Below, in pieces: positions 41,800-50,965 of a DNA stretch of 64,000 nt. How positions within the stretch are numbered: position 1 is the stretch's first letter; the number at the start of each line of letters is the position of its first letter. The stretch lies in the NCBI GenBank assembly GCA_036262075.1, contig DATAJO010000034.1, forward strand, positions 124,001 through 188,000. The letters are read 5' to 3'. The notes below the pieces were generated by a model, which had not been told where the DNA came from, searched no databases, and saw nothing but the letters and a program-made list of their open reading frames with translations. Made by a program: the position numbers and the translations under genes. The DNA is from JACDBZ01 sp036262075. Lineage in GTDB: Bacteria > Chloroflexota > Limnocylindria > QHBO01.

Positions 41800-44724
41800 T
41801 CAACCGAGGGTCACGGTCCGGGTCCCATCGGCGTCGAGGAGCTTCGCCGTCCACGGATGGCAGGTGAAGTACAGGACCTGGTGCCGCTCCGCGAGCGACC
41901 GGATGGCCGATGCGGCCCGCGCCGCCCGCTGGGCGTCGAAGTTCACGAGGATGTCGTCCATCACGACCGGCAGCGGCTCGGCGTGGGCCGCGAACTCCTC
42001 GATGAGCCCGAAGCGCAGGGCGAGGTACAGCTGCTCGGCGGTGCCGCGGGACAGTTCGTCCGTCATCCGGCTCTCGCCGCCCTCGGTCTCGACCCGTACG
42101 GCCGCCTCGCCCGGCGGGGCGATGATGCGGGCGTAGCGTCCGTCGGTGATGCGCGCGAAATGCGTCTCCGCGGCGCGCACCACGTCGGGCTGGCGTTCCC
42201 GCTCGTGGCGGGCGCGGGTCGCCGACAGCAGCCGCAGGGTCAGGGCCCGCACCGCCCAGCGACGGGCGAGCTCCGCGGCCTGGCCCTCGAGCACCGCGAG
42301 CTCCTGGCGCCGGTCGCCCAGCTCGGCGGTGGCCTCGAGCTGCGCGATCCGGGCGTCCGTGGCGCCGATTGCCGCGGTGGCGTCGCGCTCGCGGGCCTCG
42401 ACCTCCTCCAGCCGGGCGGCCGTCTCGGCGGCCATGGCCTCGAGGGCCGCCGGGTCCGCGCGACGGGCCTCGGCCTCGATCTCCCCCACCCGCTCGACGC
42501 CGACGAGGCCGGCCAGCCGGAGCCGATGCTCGCGCGCCGTCGCGCGCAGCCCCCGCCGCTCCGCGGCCGATGCGGCCCGCCGGCGCAGGGTCTCGACGTC
42601 GGGCGCCCCGAGCCGGCTGAGCTCGCCGGCCAGCGCGGCCTCGGCGGCCTCGACCTCGGCCGATGCCGGCGCGCGCCGCTCGGCGAGCTGTGCCAGGCGG
42701 GCGTCGAGCTCCGCGGCGCGGCGGCTCGCGTCGCGGGCGGTCTCCAGCCGTTCGGCGAGGCCGAGGAGCCGGGCGTCGCGGGACGCCCCGTCCTCCGGCG
42801 CCGGCAGCCCGAGCGAGACGACGAGCGCATCGGCCCGCGCGGCGAACGCGGCGTCATCGGCATCGAGGCTGGCGAGCCCCTCCCGCGCCGCATCCCGTTC
42901 CGTGGCGGCACGTCGGGCCGTGGCGGCGGCGCCGAGCACCTGGCGGGCGGCCTCCGGCGACAGGCTGCCGGGCAGGGACCGCGCGGCGAGCCACGCGCAC
43001 CAGGCCGTCTCGGCCTCGCGGACCGCGGCCTCGGCGACCGTCACGTCCTGCTCACGGGCGGCGACCCGGGCGCGTCGTGCCTCGGTCCGCGACCCGTCGG
43101 CGGCGGCGAGGTCGCGACGCGCGCGGGCCGCGGCGAGCTCCTCGCCGACGGCCGCGATCTCCTGCGGCGCCGGGCTCGCCGGCAGGCCGAGGACCCGGCA
43201 GGCGGCCGCCCAGCGCTCGGCGTCGGGCTCGGGCGTCCCGCCCGCGCGGCGCCCGAGGAGCAGGACCGCGGCGCCGAGGACGAGGCCCACCGCCGCGCCG
43301 GCGAACGGTGCGCCGAGCTGGGCGCCGAGGAGGACGGCGACGAGGAAGGCCGCCACGCCGCCGACCAGCGACCACGGCGCCAGGGGCGCACCGGCGGCGC
43401 CGATGCGGGCGATGCGCAGCGCCTCGAGCTCGCGGAAGGCGGCGAGCCGGGCGTCGAGGTCGCGGTCCGCGTCGACAGGGGCGGCACCCGCGCCGGCCTC
43501 GACGTCGACGAGGGCGCGGAGCCTGGCCTCGGCCTCGGCCTGCGCGGCCCGGGCGCGGGCCAGCGTGGCATCGTGCTCGCGGATCGCCTCGAGCGTCGGG
43601 ATCGAATGGTCGAGGGCGAGCAGCGCCGCCTCGGTCATGCCGCCCGACTGCGCGACCTGCTCGTCGACGATCCCCGCCGCGCGCTGCGTCGTGGCCAGCA
43701 GGTCCGCGCGGCGCTCGCCGGCGGCCCGGCGCCGGCCCCGCTCGTCGACGAGGGCCGCGAGCTCGGCGGCGACCGCGAGGATCGGCTCGTCGACGGCCAG
43801 GCCCTCGCGGGTCCGCGTCGCCTCGCGCACGTCGTCGTCGATCGTGGCCAGGACGGCCCGCGCCTTCTCGAGCGCGGCGACGCGTCGCTCGACGGCGGGA
43901 ACCGCGTCCTCGGGCAGGTCGTCGAGCGTCGGGTCGCCGGCGGCGAGCTCGGTGTCGACCGCGTCGAGGGCCGCGACGATCGGGGCGGCCTCGCGGAGCG
44001 TCCGCACCCGGACGAGGTCCTCGCGCAGCCGGCGCGCCTCGTGGCGCGCCGCATCGGCCTCGGCGACCAGGCGCTCGCGCTCGCGATGCGCCTCGGCGTG
44101 CTCCTCCGGCTGGCGGGAGAGTGCCGCGATCTCCGCCCGCAGGCTCTCGATGCGGGCGAGGAGCGCGTTCAGCGGCCGCTTGCTGCCGCTCGGCAGGAAG
44201 TCCGAGTCCATCTCCTGCCGCAGCCGGCGCTCGAGGTCGATCGCGCTCGTCCCGCCCAGCCCGGCGCGCGCACCGTAGATCCGGCCGCGCACGCCCTCGG
44301 CGTTCAGGCTGGCGAACGTCTGGAGCTCGCCGAGCCCGAAGGCGAAGATGTTCGTGAACAGGTCCTTGTCGGCCTCGTGGAGCAGCCGATCGAGCGTCTC
44401 CTGCCCGCCCTGGTTGCCGTTCGGCGCCCGCACCGCCAGCGCGCCGGCACCACCCCGGTCGCCATGGCGCTCGACGACCCAGCGCTCGTTCTGCCCGGTC
44501 GCGAGCACGAGGCGGCCGCCTCGCCGGCCCCCGGCCAGCGGCGCATACCACGCGCGTCCGTCGCGGCTCGACTCGAAGCCGAACAGCAGCGCGCGCAGCG
44601 CGTTGAGCAGCGTCGTCTTGCCGGCCTCGTTCGCGCCGAGGAGGACGGTCAGGCCCGGCGACAGGTCCCAGCTCGCCGCGTGGAAGCGGCCGAATCCGTC
44701 GATCTCGACGCGCTCGATGCGCAT
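41800..44724 (-). CDS. yhaN: YhaN/SbcC-like AAA ATPase with coiled coils and central membrane hairpin
   Basis: A 974-residue protein. Walker A GANEAGKTT lies near residue 33, then FGFESSRDGRAWYAPL. Long Ala/Arg/Glu-rich coiled-coil arms flank a pair of hydrophobic helices at about 448-492 (LVGGVAAFLVAVLLGAQLG and GAAVGLVLGAAVLLLG), the layout of B. subtilis YhaN. The C-terminal signature and Walker B are DELSRGTAEQLYLALRFG and LPVVMDDILVNFD. It probably acts with YhaO as a membrane-linked SbcCD-like DNA end-processing complex. It starts in the YhaO stop (TGATG). Confidence 0.88.
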   Translation of the reverse strand: MRIERVEIDGFGRFHAASWDLSPGLTVLLGANEAGKTTLLNALRALLFGFESSRDGRAWYAPLAGGRRGGRLVLATGQNERWVVERHGDRGGAGALAVRAPNGNQGGQETLDRLLHEADKDLFTNIFAFGLGELQTFASLNAEGVRGRIYGARAGLGGTSAIDLERRLRQEMDSDFLPSGSKRPLNALLARIESLRAEIAALSRQPEEHAEAHRERERLVAEADAARHEARRLREDLVRVRTLREAAPIVAALDAVDTELAAGDPTLDDLPEDAVPAVERRVAALEKARAVLATIDDDVREATRTREGLAVDEPILAVAAELAALVDERGRRRAAGERRADLLATTQRAAGIVDEQVAQSGGMTEAALLALDHSIPTLEAIREHDATLARARAAQAEAEARLRALVDVEAGAGAAPVDADRDLDARLAAFRELEALRIARIGAAGAPLAPWSLVGGVAAFLVAVLLGAQLGAPFAGAAVGLVLGAAVLLLGRRAGGTPEPDAERWAAACRVLGLPASPAPQEIAAVGEELAAARARRDLAAADGSRTEARRARVAAREQDVTVAEAAVREAETAWCAWLAARSLPGSLSPEAARQVLGAAATARRAATERDAAREGLASLDADDAAFAARADALVVSLGLPAPEDGASRDARLLGLAERLETARDASRRAAELDARLAQLAERRAPASAEVEAAEAALAGELSRLGAPDVETLRRRAASAAERRGLRATAREHRLRLAGLVGVERVGEIEAEARRADPAALEAMAAETAARLEEVEARERDATAAIGATDARIAQLEATAELGDRRQELAVLEGQAAELARRWAVRALTLRLLSATRARHERERQPDVVRAAETHFARITDGRYARIIAPPGEAAVRVETEGGESRMTDELSRGTAEQLYLALRFGLIEEFAAHAEPLPVVMDDILVNFDAQRAARAASAIRSLAERHQVLYFTCHPWTAKLLDADGTRTVTLG

Positions 44725-46046
44725 CAGCGCGACTCTTCGGCCGCGACGAGGAGGTCGATCCCGAGCGCCTCGGCCTCCTCGAGCAGCTCGCCGACGAGGT
44801 CGTCGTCGGTGGGCCGGACGTCCATGAGGAGGCGGCGGCCACGTGCCGACTCGTCGAACAGCGGGTCCACGGCGGCCCGCAGCTCGCCCAGCCAGCGCTC
44901 GTGCTCCTCCGGATCCGTCGTTCGCCCGCTCCGGCGGGCCGCGGCCACCGTGCGCAGGAAGTCGCCGACGAAATCCGGCGCGTCGCGGCGGGCCTCGATG
45001 TCGACGGCGGCGCGCGTCGCGTCCCGGATGGACTCGACCCAGGCGAAGGGCGCGACCGGCGAGCGCTCGTCGTTCAGGAGGAGCCGCAGGTCCTCGAGGT
45101 AGCCGGGGCGGCGGATCGCGGCATGCAGCGGCCCGCGGCCGGTGAGGACCATGCGCACGACGAGCGAGCGGCCATCGGCCTCGTCGGTCGCTGTGCCGAT
45201 CGCGTCGCGCGCGGCGCGCCCGAGCGCCTCGTCGTCGGCCAGCGCCTCGATCCCGATCTCGATCGGGTGCCAGCGCACGACGTCGGTGGCGACGAACCGG
45301 CTCGTGATACCGCGCGCCGGATCCACCTCGACCAGCCGGCAGCCGCGGGCGCCGAGCTCGCCGGGATCCCGGCCCTGGGGGATGCCGCAGTACGCCGCCA
45401 GCGGGTCCTCGCCGATGACGCCGGGCTGGTGGATGTGCCCGAGCGCCCAGTAGTCCATCCCGGCGGCGCGCAGGTCGTCGATCGAGCACGGCGCGTAATT
45501 CCCGAACCCGGGGCGGTCGCCGACGTTGGTGTGGAGCAGGCCGATCGAGAACGGCGCGCCGGGCCGGGCGCGGAACGCGGCCGCGTAGTTGTCGCGCACC
45601 GCGGCGCGCGGGTACGAGCGACCGTGGACGTGGGCGACGACCTCGCCGTCGCGCTCGTGGGCGACCCATTCGCCCGCATCGGTCCCGAAGCGGTGGACCG
45701 CGTCCGGCCAGGCCAGCGACGGGGCCCAGGATCGGCCGTCCAGCGGATCGTGGTTGCCGTGGACGACGTACGACCGGATGCCGGCGGCGCCGAGCTCCGC
45801 GAGGCCGTCGCGGAACCGCGTCTGGCCGAGGAGCGTCGGGCTGGCGGCCTCGAACACGTCGCCCGCGACGAGGAGGAAGTCGACCCGCTCGTCGAGCGCC
45901 GTGCGGACGACGTTGCGCCAGGCCCGGGTCGTGGCGTCGCGCAGAACGGCGAGGACCTCGGGAGGCGCCTCGGTGATCAGCCCGGTGACGGGGCTGTCGA
46001 GGTGGAGGTCACCGGTGTGCAGGAAGCGGAGGGCGGTGGATGGCAC
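44724..46046 (-). CDS. yhaO: YhaO/SbcD-like metallophosphoesterase
   Basis: A 440-residue calcineurin-like nuclease. Metal motifs in order: LHTGDLHLD, LVAGDVFEA, VVHGNHD, LLHTNVGD and ALGHIHQP, all intact, so it should be catalytically active on DNA ends. A helical C-terminal part (about 290-440) should contact the YhaN ATPase. First gene of the pair. It is separated by 118 bp from the small membrane protein gene downstream of the peroxiredoxin. Confidence 0.92.
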   Translation of the reverse strand: MPSTALRFLHTGDLHLDSPVTGLITEAPPEVLAVLRDATTRAWRNVVRTALDERVDFLLVAGDVFEAASPTLLGQTRFRDGLAELGAAGIRSYVVHGNHDPLDGRSWAPSLAWPDAVHRFGTDAGEWVAHERDGEVVAHVHGRSYPRAAVRDNYAAAFRARPGAPFSIGLLHTNVGDRPGFGNYAPCSIDDLRAAGMDYWALGHIHQPGVIGEDPLAAYCGIPQGRDPGELGARGCRLVEVDPARGITSRFVATDVVRWHPIEIGIEALADDEALGRAARDAIGTATDEADGRSLVVRMVLTGRGPLHAAIRRPGYLEDLRLLLNDERSPVAPFAWVESIRDATRAAVDIEARRDAPDFVGDFLRTVAAARRSGRTTDPEEHERWLGELRAAVDPLFDESARGRRLLMDVRPTDDDLVGELLEEAEALGIDLLVAAEESR

Positions 46047-46164
46047 GGCCCGCCCAGCGTAGCCGATGGCCGTGACAGCTCATCGGTCGCAAGGCGGGCC
46101 GGTGATTGCGATGGGATCGCGCCGGCGACCGCGATTCGGGCCGCCGTGCAGTGCTGCGCAGTCG

Positions 46165-46311
46165 CTAGACCGCTCGTCGCCCCGTCAGCAGCTGGTAGAT
46201 GAGCACGATGGCGGCGATGACGAGCAGCAGGTGAATGAAACCAGGCAGCACGCCGCCGATGAGCCCGAGCAGCCAGAGCACGAGCAGGATGACGATGATC
46301 GTCCAGAGCAT
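46165..46311 (-). CDS. Lmo0937-type small membrane protein
   Basis: A 48-residue protein, MLWTIIVILLVLWLL at the start, with two hydrophobic segments around GLIGGVLPGFIH and a basic end (GRRAV). This matches the widespread lmo0937 family of roughly 50 residues, often stress-induced; function is unknown. GAGGAGA lies 6-7 nt before the ATG, which strongly supports it. Confidence 0.85.
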   Translation of the reverse strand: MLWTIIVILLVLWLLGLIGGVLPGFIHLLLVIAAIVLIYQLLTGRRAV

Positions 46312-46427
46312 CGAGTTCTCCTCAGTCCGTTGAGTCCCTCCACTCGGACGCCGAGGCGCCCGCGCCGACCTCTATCGCACGTCGCGTGCCAGTTCGGCCT
46401 GCGGGCGCTCTCTCGCTCACCGAACGA

Positions 46428-46443
46428 CCGGCCGAACGGCCGG
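46428..46443. promoter_or_regulatory. Palindrome between the two small membrane protein genes
   Basis: CCGGCCG-AA-CGGCCGG, 7-bp arms with a two-base centre, in the 153-bp gap between two minus-strand genes. It may be an operator for the lmo0937-type gene or, as RNA, a small terminator hairpin for the gene upstream. Nothing else is seen in the gap. Confidence 0.4.
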
Positions 46444-46464
46444 CGCGACCCGGGCCGGGACGCG

Positions 46465-46578
46465 CTAGGGGATCGGGTCAAGGAGGACGACGAGGGCCAG
46501 GACGCCGAGGACGATGAGGAGCAGGATCGAGGCGATGATCGCGCTCATCGCCGCGATCGGTGCCCGCTCGTCCCTCAT
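46465..46578 (-). CDS. 37-residue membrane protein coupled to peroxiredoxin
   Basis: MRDERAPIAAM followed by one hydrophobic helix (SAIIASILLLIVLGVLALVVLL) and DPIP. The ATG overlaps the peroxiredoxin stop (ATGA), the same coupling used between genuine genes here. No family recognised. Confidence 0.55.
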   Translation of the reverse strand: MRDERAPIAAMSAIIASILLLIVLGVLALVVLLDPIP

Positions 46579-47048
46579 GCGGCGGCCCCGCTGAGGACCT
46601 CGAGCAGCTGGTCGGCGTGCTCCGCCGGCTTCACCTGCGGCAGGACGTGCTCGATGCGCCCGTCGGGTCCGATGACGAACGTCGTGCGCTCGACGCCCAT
46701 GTACGTCTTGCCGGCGAACGTCTTCTCGACCCACACGCCGAGCGCCTCGGCCAGCCTGTGCCCCTCGTCCGACAGGAGCCGATACGGCAGCCCGTACTTC
46801 TCGCGGAACTTCACGTGGCTCTTCACGCTGTCCGGCGACACGCCGAAGACCTCGATGCCGGTGTCGGCCACGCGGTCCCAGCTGTCGCGCAGCCCGCACG
46901 CCTGCGCCGTGCAGCCCGGCGTGTCGTCCTTCGGGTAGAAATAGAGGACGTACCGCTTCCCGCGCAGGCCCTCGCTCGCGACGACGGTCCCGTCGTCTGC
47001 CGGCAGCTCGAAGGGCGGTACCGGATCACCCACGTTCGCTCGACTCAT
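46575..47048 (-). CDS. bcp: Peroxiredoxin (BCP/PrxQ type)
   Basis: A 157-residue thioredoxin-fold peroxidase: GDPVPPFELPADDG, YFYPKDDTPGCTAQACGLRDSW, and FVIGPDGRIEHVLP. The peroxidatic C46 and resolving C51 are five residues apart, as in PrxQ/BCP. It reduces hydrogen peroxide and organic peroxides with thioredoxin. The ATG is preceded at 7 nt by TAGACT, suggesting a leaderless mRNA. It is followed by a coupled 37-residue membrane protein. Confidence 0.95.
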   Translation of the reverse strand: MSRANVGDPVPPFELPADDGTVVASEGLRGKRYVLYFYPKDDTPGCTAQACGLRDSWDRVADTGIEVFGVSPDSVKSHVKFREKYGLPYRLLSDEGHRLAEALGVWVEKTFAGKTYMGVERTTFVIGPDGRIEHVLPQVKPAEHADQLLEVLSGAAA

Positions 47049-47055
47049 GGGTCCG

Positions 47056-47061
47056 AGTCTA
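47056..47061 (-). promoter_or_regulatory. -10 element of the peroxiredoxin gene, leaderless geometry
   Basis: On the minus strand TAGACT is followed by 7 nt and the ATG at 47048. It lies within the 10-bp gap and the last codons of the hydrolase gene. Confidence 0.5.
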
Positions 47062-48024
47062 GCGTCCGCCGCCCATCTCCTCGATCGCGACGAGAACCGG
47101 CGGCAGCTCGCGCGGCTGCATGCGCGCCACGAGGTCGTCGGCGAAGGCGCCGATGCGGCCGTCATCGGCCTCGTCCAGGTCGTGGCCCGCGCCGTCGACC
47201 AGCCGGAGCTGCGGCTCGTTGCCGGCCTCGCGCAGCGTGCCGGCCAGGAGGCGCGACTCCTCGGCATCGGCCCAGGCGTCGGCACGGCCATGGAGGAGGA
47301 CGACCGGCCGATGGAGCATGGTGGCCAGCGCCAGCGGCGGGGTGTGGATGCCCTGCTCCCAGGCGGCGAGGTCGAGCGTCACCGCGTCCCCCGTCGCCAG
47401 ACGGAGCGTCAGCTGCCGCTCGCCGCGCTCGGCGCGCTCAATGAGCTCCTCGGAGGCCGCGTCGAGGGCGGCGACGAGGGGATGCCCCCGATCGGTCCCG
47501 GTCCGGTCGCGCGCCGCGACCCCCGCCCGCAGGACGGTCCGCAGCGAGCGTGCCCAGGCGCCGATCAGCCCCACCGCCCCGATGGCCGGGTCGCCGATCG
47601 CCACGCTCAGCGCGACGGCCGCGCCCTCGCCGTGGCCGACGATCGCCGTGCGGCGCAGATCGAGCTCAGGCCGCGAGCGCATGGCGCCGATCGCGTCGCG
47701 TGCGTCGTCGATGCGGGTGAACAGCGAGGTCGTCTCCCACGCGCCGCCGGACGCGCCCGTTCCGCGCCCGTCGAGGCGCAGGCTCGCCACGCCGCGCTCG
47801 GCGAGCGCATCGGCAAGGCGGGCGAGGAGGCCGGGGCGCGTGGTCGACGGCCGTGCGAACCAGGAGGGGTGCCCGGCGTGGTCGAGCTCACCGTCGCGGG
47901 TGCGAGGGAGCCAGGAGCCGACGAGGAGGACCCACGGGCGTCGCCCGTCGGCCGGCGGCAGCGTCAGCGTCCCGGCCAGCGTGACGTCGCCGGCGCGCAT
48001 CCTGACCTCGTCCTCCTCGATCAC
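47059..48024 (-). CDS. Alpha/beta hydrolase (DAP2/lysophospholipase-like)
   Basis: A 321-residue hydrolase. WVLLVGSWLPRTRDGELDH is followed by LADALAERGVASLRLDGRGTGASGG, and the nucleophile elbow is AIVGHGEGAAVA, where Gly-His-Gly-Glu-Gly replaces the usual GHSxG serine. The acid and base fit VVLLHGRADAWADAEES and LVDGAGHDLDE. With Glu in place of the nucleophile serine, esterase activity is doubtful. GTG 48024 is chosen because TACCAT lies exactly 6 nt upstream; ATG 48000 is an alternative. Confidence 0.82.
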   Translation of the reverse strand: MIEEDEVRMRAGDVTLAGTLTLPPADGRRPWVLLVGSWLPRTRDGELDHAGHPSWFARPSTTRPGLLARLADALAERGVASLRLDGRGTGASGGAWETTSLFTRIDDARDAIGAMRSRPELDLRRTAIVGHGEGAAVALSVAIGDPAIGAVGLIGAWARSLRTVLRAGVAARDRTGTDRGHPLVAALDAASEELIERAERGERQLTLRLATGDAVTLDLAAWEQGIHTPPLALATMLHRPVVLLHGRADAWADAEESRLLAGTLREAGNEPQLRLVDGAGHDLDEADDGRIGAFADDLVARMQPRELPPVLVAIEEMGGGR

Positions 48025-48030
48025 GCGCCG

Positions 48031-48036
48031 ATGGTA
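48031..48036 (-). promoter_or_regulatory. -10 element of the hydrolase gene, leaderless geometry
   Basis: On the minus strand TACCAT is followed by 6 nt and the GTG at 48024, supporting that start codon. Confidence 0.5.
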
Positions 48037-48059
48037 CGCGCCCGGCCGGTCAGGGCCCA

Positions 48060-48863
48060 TCAGCCGAGGAGCGGGCGCCACGTGCCGAGCGCGACGCTGA
48101 CCGCGACCGCGAGCGCGCCCAATGCCGCGGCGCCGGCGATCCAGCCCCGGTCGCCGGCCCGCAGGCGGTGGACGCGGGCCGACGTGCGGCACGACATCGC
48201 CCCGAAGCCGCGCGCCTCCATGGCCTGCGCCATCCGCGTGCCGCGGCGGATCGACGCCACGAGCATGGCGAGCAGCTGTCCGCCGAACAGGCGGACGGCG
48301 GCGATCGGCGAGCGGCCGGCGTCGACCCCGCGGGCGCGGCGCGCCATCGACAGCATCTGCCATTCCTGCGAGAGGAGCGGCAGGAGGCGCATCGCGGCCA
48401 GCGCGCCGATCGCGAAGCGCGGCGAGACGCGCAGCTGCTGGACGAGCGCGTCGGCGAGGTCGGTCGGATCGGTCGTCGTCGTCGCCAGCAGCCCGGCGAG
48501 GAGGATGGCGAGCAGCCGCAGGCTCATGCCGATGCCGGCGACGAGCGTCTCGGAGCCGATGCGGAGCGGCCCGACGGCCACGATCGTGGGCCCGAGCTGC
48601 TCGGCGGCGAAGATGACGTTGAAGACGCCGATGGCGACCGCCGCGACGAGGAGCGGCCACGTCCGGCGCAGCAGCGTCCACGGGCCGATGCCGCTGGCCG
48701 GGAACGCCGCGGCCAGCCCGACGAGGACGACGCTGGCCGTCACCCAGTCGAGCGAGGCGAACAGGACGACGAGCAGGAGCGCCGCGGCGGCGAGCTTGGC
48801 GACCGGGTTGGCCCGGGCCAGCGGCGCGCTGGCGACCGGCACGATCGGCGTGAGCAGCTGCAT
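48060..48863 (-). CDS. ykoC: Thiamine-precursor ECF transporter transmembrane (T) component
   Basis: A 267-residue membrane protein with about five or six helices and the EcfT coupling motifs: AARRARGVDAGRSP as SMARRARGVD (Ala-Arg-Gly box) and MEARGFGAM as the second. It links the ATPase to the substrate-binding YkoE. It starts in the ykoD stop (ATGA) and ends the thiN-ykoE-ykoD-ykoC operon under the TPP riboswitch. Confidence 0.92.
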   Translation of the reverse strand: MQLLTPIVPVASAPLARANPVAKLAAAALLLVVLFASLDWVTASVVLVGLAAAFPASGIGPWTLLRRTWPLLVAAVAIGVFNVIFAAEQLGPTIVAVGPLRIGSETLVAGIGMSLRLLAILLAGLLATTTTDPTDLADALVQQLRVSPRFAIGALAAMRLLPLLSQEWQMLSMARRARGVDAGRSPIAAVRLFGGQLLAMLVASIRRGTRMAQAMEARGFGAMSCRTSARVHRLRAGDRGWIAGAAALGALAVAVSVALGTWRPLLG

Positions 48864-50353
48864 CAGGCCCGCCCGCCCGGCATGACGAACGTCCGATCGG
48901 CCAGCGCGTGGGCGAACGGCCGGTCGTGGGTGACGAAGCACACCCCGCGGCCCTGGTCGCGGAGCGAGGCGAGGAGGTGGAGCAGCTCGGTCCAGGTCCG
49001 GCGATCCTGGCCGAACGTCGGCTCGTCGAGCACGAGCAGGTCCGGCGCCGTCGCCAGCGCGGTGGCCACCGACAGGCGGCGCTTCTCCCCGCCCGACAGC
49101 GTGTACGGGTTCGCCGCGGCGAGCGGGGCGAGATGGAGCCGCTCGAGCAGCTCGTCCGCGCGGCGGGCGGCGTCCGCCTCGCTCAGCCCGGCGCGCCGCG
49201 GGCCGAGGAGCAGCTCCTCGCGCACCGACGAGGCGAGGAACTGGTGCTCCGGGTCCTGGAACACCGTGCCGATGCGCCGCACGAGCACGCGCGCCGGCCA
49301 GGTGGCGATCGGCTCGCGGCCGTGGCCGGCGAGGAGCGCCTCGCCCGACGTCACGCTGCCCCGGCTCGGCGCGAGGAGCCCGGCGAGCATCAGCGCCAGC
49401 GTCGACTTGCCGCTGCCGTTCGGCCCGACGATGGCGAACGCCTCGGCCGATCGGACCTGGAGGTCGATATCGGCGACCGCGTCGACCGTGGCGCCCGGAT
49501 AGCGGAACGTGGCGCGGTCGGCGATGACGAGCGCGGCCGACGCCGGCGGGTCGCGGCGGGCCGGCGCCGCCGGCGGGTGGTCCGGGACCCAGACGCCGGC
49601 CGCGGCGAGCTCGGTGCCGTGGTCGCTGAACACGGCCCGCGGCGTCCCGTCGGCCACGACCCCGCCCCCGGCCTCGATGACGACGACGCGGTCGACGAGC
49701 GCCACCGCCTCGTCGACGCGGTGCTCGACGAGGACCATCGTCGCGCCGGTCCGCTCGAGCGCGAGGTCGAGGACGCGCCGCACCTCGGCGGCGCCGTCGG
49801 GGTCGAGGTTGGCGGTCGGCTCGTCGAGGAGGAGCAGGCCCGGGTTGAGCGCGAGCGTGCCGGCCAGGGCCAACCGCTGCTGCTCGCCACCGGAGAGCGC
49901 GTGGGTCGGCCGGTCGCGACCGTACGGGAAGGCGACGGCGGCGAGCGCGGCGTCGACCCGCGGCCAGATCGCGTCCGTCGGGACGCATCGGTTCTCCAGG
50001 CCGAACGCGACGTCGTCGCCCGCCCTGGCCATGACGATCTGCGACTCCGGGTCCTGGAACAGCATCCCGCTCCGGTCGCGGGCCTCGCGGGCGTCGCGGC
50101 CGTCGACGAGCAGCGTGCCCTCCATCTCGCCGCCGCCGCTGGGGTCGAGCAGCCCGGCGAGCGCGAGGAGCAGCGTCGACTTGCCCGCGCCGGACGGACC
50201 GAGCAGCAGGACCCGCTCGCCCGGCTCGATGACGAGGTCGACGCCCCGCACGGCCCAGGCCCGACGGCCGGCATGCCGGTAGCCCCAGCCGCGAGCCTCG
50301 ACCCGGGCCGCGTGGGTCGAGGCCGGTGGTGCCTCTTCGGACGCCGTCGCCAT
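48863..50353 (-). CDS. ykoD: Duplicated ATPase of the thiamine-precursor ECF transporter
   Basis: A 496-residue protein with two complete ABC ATPase domains. First: Walker A GPSGAGKST (52-60), signature LSGGEQQRLALAGTL, Walker B LLLLDEPTANLDP. Second: Walker A GPNGSGKST near 310, signature LSGGEKRRLSVATAL, Walker B LLVLDEPTFGQD, switch histidine VTHDRPFA. Both sites look functional. This fused form is the YkoD layout of hydroxymethylpyrimidine/thiamine importers. 21 bp separate it from ykoE. Confidence 0.94.
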   Translation of the reverse strand: MATASEEAPPASTHAARVEARGWGYRHAGRRAWAVRGVDLVIEPGERVLLLGPSGAGKSTLLLALAGLLDPSGGGEMEGTLLVDGRDAREARDRSGMLFQDPESQIVMARAGDDVAFGLENRCVPTDAIWPRVDAALAAVAFPYGRDRPTHALSGGEQQRLALAGTLALNPGLLLLDEPTANLDPDGAAEVRRVLDLALERTGATMVLVEHRVDEAVALVDRVVVIEAGGGVVADGTPRAVFSDHGTELAAAGVWVPDHPPAAPARRDPPASAALVIADRATFRYPGATVDAVADIDLQVRSAEAFAIVGPNGSGKSTLALMLAGLLAPSRGSVTSGEALLAGHGREPIATWPARVLVRRIGTVFQDPEHQFLASSVREELLLGPRRAGLSEADAARRADELLERLHLAPLAAANPYTLSGGEKRRLSVATALATAPDLLVLDEPTFGQDRRTWTELLHLLASLRDQGRGVCFVTHDRPFAHALADRTFVMPGGRA

Positions 50354-50374
50354 CAGGTCATTGTCGGCGACGCA

Positions 50375-50965
50375 TCAGACCTCGCGCTGCTCCCGGCCCG
50401 CCGCGAACGGCGCGAGCACGCCGGTCGGCACGAGCCGCCGGAGGAGGTACCACGAACCGATGCCGGCGATGACGACCGCGCTCACGAGGAGCGTGGCCCC
50501 GTACACGATCCAGTACGCGACGCCGAGGTTCGCGTAGTAGACCGCGATGTCGTGGACGATCGCGCCGACCCCCGACAGCAGCGCGGCGCCGATCGCCGTC
50601 GGCAGGTTCCAGGTCCGGTACAGGCCGAGCGCGAAGGCGAGCTCGGCGCCGCCACCCTGGAGCGCCCCGGAGACGATCGTGTCGAGCCCCCACTGGGAGC
50701 CGATGAGGGCCGAGACGCTGGCCGACAGGATGCCGGCGAACAGCGCCGCGCCCGGCCGGCGGACGATGAGCCCGACGAGCACGCCGGGCAGCAGCCAGAC
50801 GCCGTAGATGATCGCCTGGGCGGCCGGGACGGCGGCGAAGAGCGGCGTCGTGAACCCCCACAACGCGTTCCAGGCGACGAACACGACGCCGAAGGCGACG
50901 GACAGGACGGCGGCGACGACGATGTCGACGACCCGCCATCCGCGGATCGATTGCGCGATGGTCAT
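50375..50965 (-). CDS. ykoE: Substrate-binding (S) component YkoE, HMP/thiamine uptake
   Basis: A 196-residue membrane protein with five or six helices: VVDIVVAAVLSVAFGVVFVAWNALWG, YGVWLLPGVLVGLIVRRPGAALFAGILSASVSALIG and GLDTIVSGALQGGGAELAFALGLYR in sequence, all YkoE features. Start overlaps the thiN stop (ATGA). With YkoD and YkoC it should import a thiamine precursor, which fits riboswitch control. Confidence 0.93.
   Translation of the reverse strand: MTIAQSIRGWRVVDIVVAAVLSVAFGVVFVAWNALWGFTTPLFAAVPAAQAIIYGVWLLPGVLVGLIVRRPGAALFAGILSASVSALIGSQWGLDTIVSGALQGGGAELAFALGLYRTWNLPTAIGAALLSGVGAIVHDIAVYYANLGVAYWIVYGATLLVSAVVIAGIGSWYLLRRLVPTGVLAPFAAGREQREV

Noticed and set aside
41857..45102. 1081-codon open frame on the plus strand
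   Set aside because: Antisense to the YhaN/YhaO pair, which have complete catalytic motifs.
46428..46443. Clear intrinsic terminator
   Set aside because: The 7-bp palindrome has only a two-base centre and no T tract, so operator or chance are equally likely.
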